Shown here in pieces: positions 14,516 through 18,244 of a stretch of DNA of 18,244 nucleotides. The notes beneath the pieces were generated by a model. That model saw only the letters and a program-made list of their open reading frames with translations, did not search any database and was not told where the DNA came from. Position 1 is the stretch's first letter; every line of letters starts with the position of its first letter. The DNA comes from an uncultured Lachnospiraceae bacterium (lineage in GTDB: Bacteria; Bacillota; Clostridia; Lachnospirales; Lachnospiraceae), in contig CABSEG010000063.1 in assembly GCA_902476645.1 (NCBI GenBank), positions 1 through 18,244 on the forward strand. The letters are read 5' to 3'. The position numbers were made by a program, and so were the translations under genes.

Positions 14516-15185
14516 GATGTAGTACCTCATATGTATTGTTTAAAATTTCCTGATAGTCCCGGATATAATAATCCGCCAACTTTCTTTTTTGGATATCCTG
14601 CTTGTAAGAAGCTGCGTCTTCCACAGCACATACCTCCATGCCGGCATTTTTTCCTGCCAGAATCCCCATGGGTACGTCTTCAAACACCAGACAGTCACAT
14701 GGCGGTACCTGAAGCTGTCTGGCCACGTGCAAATAGATATCTGGGGCCGGCTTTCCCTTATTCACATCACAGGCTGTCGAGATCACGGAAATATAGTTCT
14801 TAAGACCCAGGGAAGCACTCACCGCATCTACCAGTTCTCTTCCATTGCTGGTTGCAATTCCCATAGGCACTCCCCGGGAAGCCATGCGCTCCAAAAATGC
14901 TGGAGCTCCCGGCTTAAAGGGAACCTCTTTCGCATACTTTTCACGGGCCATCTCATACCATGTGCGTTTAATCTGCTCCAGGCTCTCCGGAATCTGAAAA
15001 GTCTCCTTAAAATATACGGCCGTCTCCGTATAGCTCATCCCCTCAATTTCCCTTTGCAGATTCTCTGGCAGCCCATAACCGTATCTGCCCAGATATTCGA
15101 TATCAATATCCTTCCACATCCACATGGAATCTACCAGCGTACCGTCCAGGTCAAAAATAGCTGCCCTTTTATTGTCTAACATCAT
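14505..15185 (-). CDS. HAD-superfamily hydrolase, beta-phosphoglucomutase-like
   Basis: A 226-residue haloacid dehalogenase family phosphatase or phosphomutase. Motif I is FDLDGTLVDS (11-20; nucleophile D12, acid/base D14). A helical cap follows at about 20-90. Motif II is ATSNGREL, the motif III lysine lies in KGKPAPDIY, and motif IV is VFEDVPMGILAG. The subclass I cap resembles beta-phosphoglucomutase and phosphoglycolate phosphatase-type enzymes, but the substrate cannot be deduced. Its first ATG overlaps the stop of the RsuA-type gene (ATGA), and a second ATG follows directly. Either could be used, since the GAGGAG ribosome site lies 11 bases before the first. Confidence 0.93.
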   Translation of the reverse strand: MMLDNKRAAIFDLDGTLVDSMWMWKDIDIEYLGRYGYGLPENLQREIEGMSYTETAVYFKETFQIPESLEQIKRTWYEMAREKYAKEVPFKPGAPAFLERMASRGVPMGIATSNGRELVDAVSASLGLKNYISVISTACDVNKGKPAPDIYLHVARQLQVPPCDCLVFEDVPMGILAGKNAGMEVCAVEDAASYKQDIQKRKLADYYIRDYQEILNNTYEVLHHED

Positions 15186-15898
15186 GTTCTTCTAAGCTCC
15201 TCTATCTCCTCCATGGTCAGGGGTCTGCACTGTCCTCTTCCAAGATTCTCATCCAGCTTCAGACTTCCCATCGAAAGTCGCTTTAAATAAGTCACCCGCA
15301 TTCCCACTGCCTCAAACATGCGCTTAATCTGATGAAAGCGGCCTTCCCGGATGGTCAGCCTTACCCTGGAGTATTCTCCGCTCTCCAGAATCTTTAAGTC
15401 TGCCGGGAGTGTCGGGCGCTCGTCTCCAATATCCACTCCCCGGGCAAACAACATCTTCTCTTTTTGTGTCACGCTTCCCTGTATGCAGGCTTCATAAACC
15501 TTATCCACATGATGTCTCGGCGCGAGTAACCTGTGAGAAAGATCTCCGTCATTGGTGATCAGCAAAAGCCCTTCCGTATCCTTATCCAGCCTTCCCACCG
15601 GAAAACAATTTCTCCGGCATTTTTCCGGCAAAAGCTCCATCACCGTAGTCTCCCTGGAATCTAAGGTGGCGGAGACGTAGCCTGCCGGCTTATGCAGCAT
15701 ATAATAGATCTGCTGTTCCAAAATCAATTCTTTCCCGTCCAGGCAGATCTGATCTCGGCCTGGCTCAACCTTGCTTCCCGGGTCCTTCTTAAGAGTGCCG
15801 TTTACGGTCACCCTCCCCTGTCTGATATACTTCTTGACCTCTGTCCTGGTTCCCCATCCTCCATTTGACAGATATTTATCTAACCGCATCTGTTCCAT
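15182..15898 (-). CDS. rsuA: RsuA-family 16S rRNA pseudouridine synthase
   Basis: A 238-residue RsuA/RluB/E/F-family pseudouridine synthase, probably modifying 16S rRNA as E. coli RsuA does at U516. An N-terminal S4 domain (MRLDKYLSNGGWGTRTEVKKY, about 4-50) is followed by MLHKPAGYVSA (67-77) and the catalytic signature GRLDKDTEG (102-110, D105). REGRFHQIKRMFEAVG is the conserved C-terminal motif. The ATG follows the stop of the methyltransferase gene with no gap (TAAATG). GGAG lies ten bases upstream, so coupling is likely. The exact target could be 16S or 23S rRNA. Confidence 0.93.
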   Translation of the reverse strand: MEQMRLDKYLSNGGWGTRTEVKKYIRQGRVTVNGTLKKDPGSKVEPGRDQICLDGKELILEQQIYYMLHKPAGYVSATLDSRETTVMELLPEKCRRNCFPVGRLDKDTEGLLLITNDGDLSHRLLAPRHHVDKVYEACIQGSVTQKEKMLFARGVDIGDERPTLPADLKILESGEYSRVRLTIREGRFHQIKRMFEAVGMRVTYLKRLSMGSLKLDENLGRGQCRPLTMEEIEELRRT

Positions 15899-17260
15899 TT
15901 ACTGTATTCTCCATCCCGGATAGTATTTGTTTCGAAGTGTCCCATTTACGAGCTTTCCCCATCCAAGAGGATACCCGTCTGTTCCAAACAGCACCCATTC
16001 GGTAAGCCCGGCGGCCTCCTGATGGCTTAACTCCAGTGTTTCTCCTTTTAAGTAACGAATCACCCTGGGATCTTCGGAAGAGAGTGTCAGAAAGGATGGG
16101 GCCTGATTCAACCGAAGGTTCATAGCCAGCGCCTGGCTTGGCTCAAATCTGTTCTTTTTTACCTCCCCAAGATACAGACCAGTCCTTAAAAACCGTAAAT
16201 TCTCCAGGCTTTCCACCTCTTTGGGAAGCAGATACGCCCTCCTTTCGCGTATATAAATTCTCCCTGTCTCCCAGTCAAATTCCCTCAGCCCGTGCAGAAA
16301 ATCCAAAAGTACTTCCGGTAGCACAATCTTTCCGGGTTTATGCTGCCTTCTCCTCTTTTCCATAGTATCACCGGCATGGTTATCCCCCCACTGCAGGAGA
16401 GCTGCGAAATGTCCTTCCCCTCTCACTCTGTGGGGAAACAAGCGCAAGGTGTGCAAGTCTGTATCTTCCTGAAATCCATTTGCCCCCTGCATGGGTACCG
16501 TTCGCATCCCAGGATTGCGTTCCAATAGGAAACGGACGTTGTCTTCATTTTCCTCCCTGGCAAAGGTACAGGTGGAATAAAGCATCATTCCACCTGGTTT
16601 TAACATCTTTACCGCTTCCTGTAAAATCTCCTTTTGCAGCCTGCTGTAATATTCCGGGCCCTGTTCCTGCCAATTTTTCACCATGGCCGGATCTCTGCGA
16701 AACATTCCTTCCCCGGAGCAGGGGGCGTCGACGAGAATCTTATCGAAGTAGGCGGGAAATACCTCCGCCAGACGCCTGGGAGATTCGCTTGTTACCAACA
16801 CATTGCCAATCCCAAATTGCTCCAGATTCTTAAGCAGCCCTTTGGCTCTGGAATTGCTTACGTCATTGGCCACAAGCAGTCCCTGTCCCTCCAGCTTTGC
16901 CCCCAGCCGGGTAGCCTTACCGCCGGGAGCCGCACACAGATCCAACACCCGCTCCCCAGGCGACACGGGAAGGCGGCTTGCGGGAATCATGGCGCTGGGC
17001 TCCTGGATGTAGTATAGTCCTGCATAATAATAAGGATGCCTCGTCACCTCATGGGAAGGATCATAGTAAAAACCATCCTCCGCCCAAGGTACCGGCTCCA
17101 GTAAAAATGGGGCCCGTCTTTGAAATTCCTCCACGGAAATCTTCATGGTGTTCACCCGAAGCCCGCACACCCTCGGCTGCTCAAAGCTCTTTTCATATGC
17201 CTCGTATTCACTTCCCAGCAGCTGCCTCATCTGCGTCTTAAATTGTTCCGGAAGATTCAT
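15899..17260 (-). CDS. rsmF: RsmF-type rRNA cytosine-C5 methyltransferase
   Basis: A 453-residue SAM-dependent m5C RNA methyltransferase of the RsmB/NOP family. DLCAAPGGKA (107-116) binds SAM. DAPCSGEGMFRRD (178-190, C181) and STCTF (229-233, C231) carry the two active-site cysteines. An N-terminal RNA-recognition part (1-100) contains LRVNTMK and YYIQEPSAM. The C-terminal ~160 residues match the extra domain of RsmF/YebU rather than RsmB, including a PUA-like stretch near the end (GYPLGWGKLVNGTLRNKYYPGW). Target is likely 16S rRNA. It begins 42 bases after relQ with GAGGAA upstream, and no terminator lies between them. Confidence 0.94.
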   Translation of the reverse strand: MNLPEQFKTQMRQLLGSEYEAYEKSFEQPRVCGLRVNTMKISVEEFQRRAPFLLEPVPWAEDGFYYDPSHEVTRHPYYYAGLYYIQEPSAMIPASRLPVSPGERVLDLCAAPGGKATRLGAKLEGQGLLVANDVSNSRAKGLLKNLEQFGIGNVLVTSESPRRLAEVFPAYFDKILVDAPCSGEGMFRRDPAMVKNWQEQGPEYYSRLQKEILQEAVKMLKPGGMMLYSTCTFAREENEDNVRFLLERNPGMRTVPMQGANGFQEDTDLHTLRLFPHRVRGEGHFAALLQWGDNHAGDTMEKRRRQHKPGKIVLPEVLLDFLHGLREFDWETGRIYIRERRAYLLPKEVESLENLRFLRTGLYLGEVKKNRFEPSQALAMNLRLNQAPSFLTLSSEDPRVIRYLKGETLELSHQEAAGLTEWVLFGTDGYPLGWGKLVNGTLRNKYYPGWRIQ

Positions 17261-17302
17261 GTATATTCCTCGTTTCTTATGTTCCTGTCAGGCCCGCTCC
17301 CT

Positions 17303-18103
17303 CTAGGAAGACTGGGCGCGATAACCCTCTGATATAATATCCAACTGTCTGTGAAATCTTTGGAGTTGTTCGATATCCCCCAGTTTATAAATCCGATAAA
17401 ACTCATCCTGAATTTTTACAATCTCACGCTTATTTGCCAAATAATACAAATTCTGAATGTTATTTAAAATGTCAGACACCAAATTCGCCTGAATCTGGAA
17501 GGAATTCTGGGCATCCATAATCTCGCTTCTCACAGAAGACATCTCATTATCCAAAACGATGATGGCATCCGCCGCGTTGCTTAGCTTTTTTCGGATATGC
17601 TCCGGAATATTCTTCTTATATTTGTACTGGAGGGAATGCTCAATGGTGGACCAAAAATTCATCGCCAATGTGCGTATCTGGATTTCCACCTGGATCCGCT
17701 TACTTCCCTGCAGAGTCTGCACCTCATAATAGACAATCATATGATAGCTTCGATATCCGCTCTCCTTCATGTGGGTAATATAATCTTTCTCACTCTTTAC
17801 CTCCATGTCTGTGCGTTTCTTTATGATGTCTGCAACACGCTCTATATCCTCCACAAATTGACAAATCAAACGGATTCCTGCAATGTCCTCCAGCTTCTCC
17901 GTGATATGCTCTATGGGAATATTCTTCTTTTGTGCTTTGTCCAAGATGCTTGAAATCGCTTTCACCCGGCCCGTTACCTGTTCGATCGGCGAGTACAAGC
18001 CTCTGTCTCTTTGTTCGTGAATTAAATGTTCGAATTTGACGGTTAATTCCTTAACCGCCAATTCATAGGGATTCAGGATTTCTCTCCATAATTGTATTTC
18101 CAT
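17303..18103 (-). CDS. relQ: RelQ-type small alarmone synthetase
   Basis: A 266-residue stand-alone (p)ppGpp synthetase, transferring pyrophosphate from ATP to GDP or GTP. It has only the synthetase domain of RelA/SpoT proteins: no hydrolase HD domain, TGS or ACT. Key motifs are GRVKAISSILDK (45-56), EDIAGIRL (72-79, metal-binding D73), KDYITHMKESGYRSYH (106-121) and VEIQIRTLAMNFWSTIEHSLQYK (139-161, E140). The C-terminal helices from about 165 match the tetramer-forming part of RelQ/YjbM. It is slightly longer than B. subtilis YjbM, with about 50 extra C-terminal residues. The ATG follows AGGTGA. It heads the long operon and has its own promoter. Confidence 0.95.
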   Translation of the reverse strand: MEIQLWREILNPYELAVKELTVKFEHLIHEQRDRGLYSPIEQVTGRVKAISSILDKAQKKNIPIEHITEKLEDIAGIRLICQFVEDIERVADIIKKRTDMEVKSEKDYITHMKESGYRSYHMIVYYEVQTLQGSKRIQVEIQIRTLAMNFWSTIEHSLQYKYKKNIPEHIRKKLSNAADAIIVLDNEMSSVRSEIMDAQNSFQIQANLVSDILNNIQNLYYLANKREIVKIQDEFYRIYKLGDIEQLQRFHRQLDIISEGYRAQSS

Positions 18104-18134
18104 ACCCTGTCACCTCGCCCTCCGTTCCATATGC

Positions 18135-18149
18135 GTGACGATACGTCAC
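18135..18149. promoter_or_regulatory. perfect palindrome in the relQ leader, candidate operator
   Basis: GTGACG-ATA-CGTCAC is a perfect 6-bp inverted repeat with a 3-base centre. It lies between the -10 box and the relQ ribosome site, roughly +5 to +19 from the expected transcription start. It could be a repressor site or a small 5' hairpin in the mRNA. Confidence 0.5.
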
Positions 18150-18244
18150 CGTTGTATTTGATTATAGCACAGGTCTCCATGATATTTCAACTTGTGGTCC
18201 TCCACTGACTTAAGGACCCAATAGGGATTCACGCTCAGCTCGTC
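18146..18244 (-). CDS. possible 3' end of an upstream gene
   Basis: One minus-strand frame is open from the right edge for 32 codons, starting DELSVNPYWVLKS and ending CYNQIQR before TGA. Its codons look ordinary, and the other two frames close early. An open stretch this short is expected by chance fairly often, and it would contain the relQ promoter. I recognise no family. Similar overlap of a gene end with a promoter does occur at recU/hisZ in this window. Confidence 0.2.
   Translation of the reverse strand, partial: DELSVNPYWVLKSVEDHKLKYHGDLCYNQIQR
18161..18190 (-). promoter_or_regulatory. relQ: extended -10 promoter of the relQ operon
   Basis: TTGAAA (18190-18185), an 18-base spacer and TATAAT (18166-18161) lie on the minus strand. 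TGC stands directly before the -10 box, making an extended -10 element. The -35 matches five of six. The start of transcription is expected near 18154, about 50 bases before the relQ ATG. Confidence 0.75.

Noticed and set aside
18193..18222. GGTCCT/AGGACC inverted repeat at the right edge as a terminator
   Set aside because: The stem is 6 bp with an 11-base loop and no T-run follows on either strand, so it does not resemble an intrinsic terminator.
1..18244. CRISPR arrays, insertion sequences, prophage genes, tRNA or rRNA genes
   Set aside because: I saw no regularly spaced repeats, transposase or integrase signatures, attachment-site duplications or RNA gene signatures. Gene content and codon use look uniform.

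Overview
The window looks like a chromosomal housekeeping region of a low-to-mid GC Gram-positive anaerobe of the class Clostridia, most likely Lachnospiraceae. This is inferred from four things: the short-form HisG paired with HisZ, the paired GlgC/GlgD subunits, a RecU resolvase, and a HisI-HisE protein carrying an extra N-terminal HisA/HisF-like barrel. Strong AGGAGG-type ribosome binding sites and tight gene packing fit as well. All 16 convincing genes lie on the minus strand. I see no mobile element, CRISPR array, tRNA or rRNA, and no stretch of 300 bases without a gene.

Read in the direction of transcription (high to low coordinates), block 1 (about 18190 to 9679) starts with an extended -10 promoter and an alarmone synthetase (relQ). 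It continues through an RsmF-type rRNA methyltransferase, an RsuA-type pseudouridine synthase, a HAD hydrolase, the radical SAM protein YgiQ, a short-chain dehydrogenase, an unrecognised two-helix membrane protein, an RluC/RluD-type pseudouridine synthase and the Holliday junction resolvase RecU. Gaps are 42 bases or fewer and several genes overlap, so this reads as one long operon dominated by RNA modification and headed by a (p)ppGpp synthetase.

Block 2 (about 9682 to 3896) is a histidine operon, hisZ-hisG-hisD-hisB-hisIE, followed by an HD-domain hydrolase. It has a consensus promoter (TTGACA, 17 bases, TATAAT) whose -35 box overlaps the recU stop codon. An imperfect inverted repeat flanks that promoter. 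There is no room for a T-box leader. hisC, hisH, hisA, hisF and a recognisable histidinol-phosphatase gene are not in the window.

Block 3 (about 3880 to 1407) is glgC-glgD, making ADP-glucose for glycogen. It has its own promoter region with a 10-bp inverted repeat upstream and ends at a strong hairpin terminator.

Block 4 (about 1397 to the left edge) is a zinc-dependent phospholipase C-like protein followed by the start of a UMF1-type MFS transporter that runs off the window. Direct repeats lie just upstream of the probable -10 box.

I did not find an obvious new multi-gene system. The items most worth a second look are the apparently dead HisA/HisF barrel fused to HisIE, the HD hydrolase closing a his operon that lacks a known histidinol phosphatase, the regulatory repeats at the four promoters, and the unknown membrane protein in the relQ operon.
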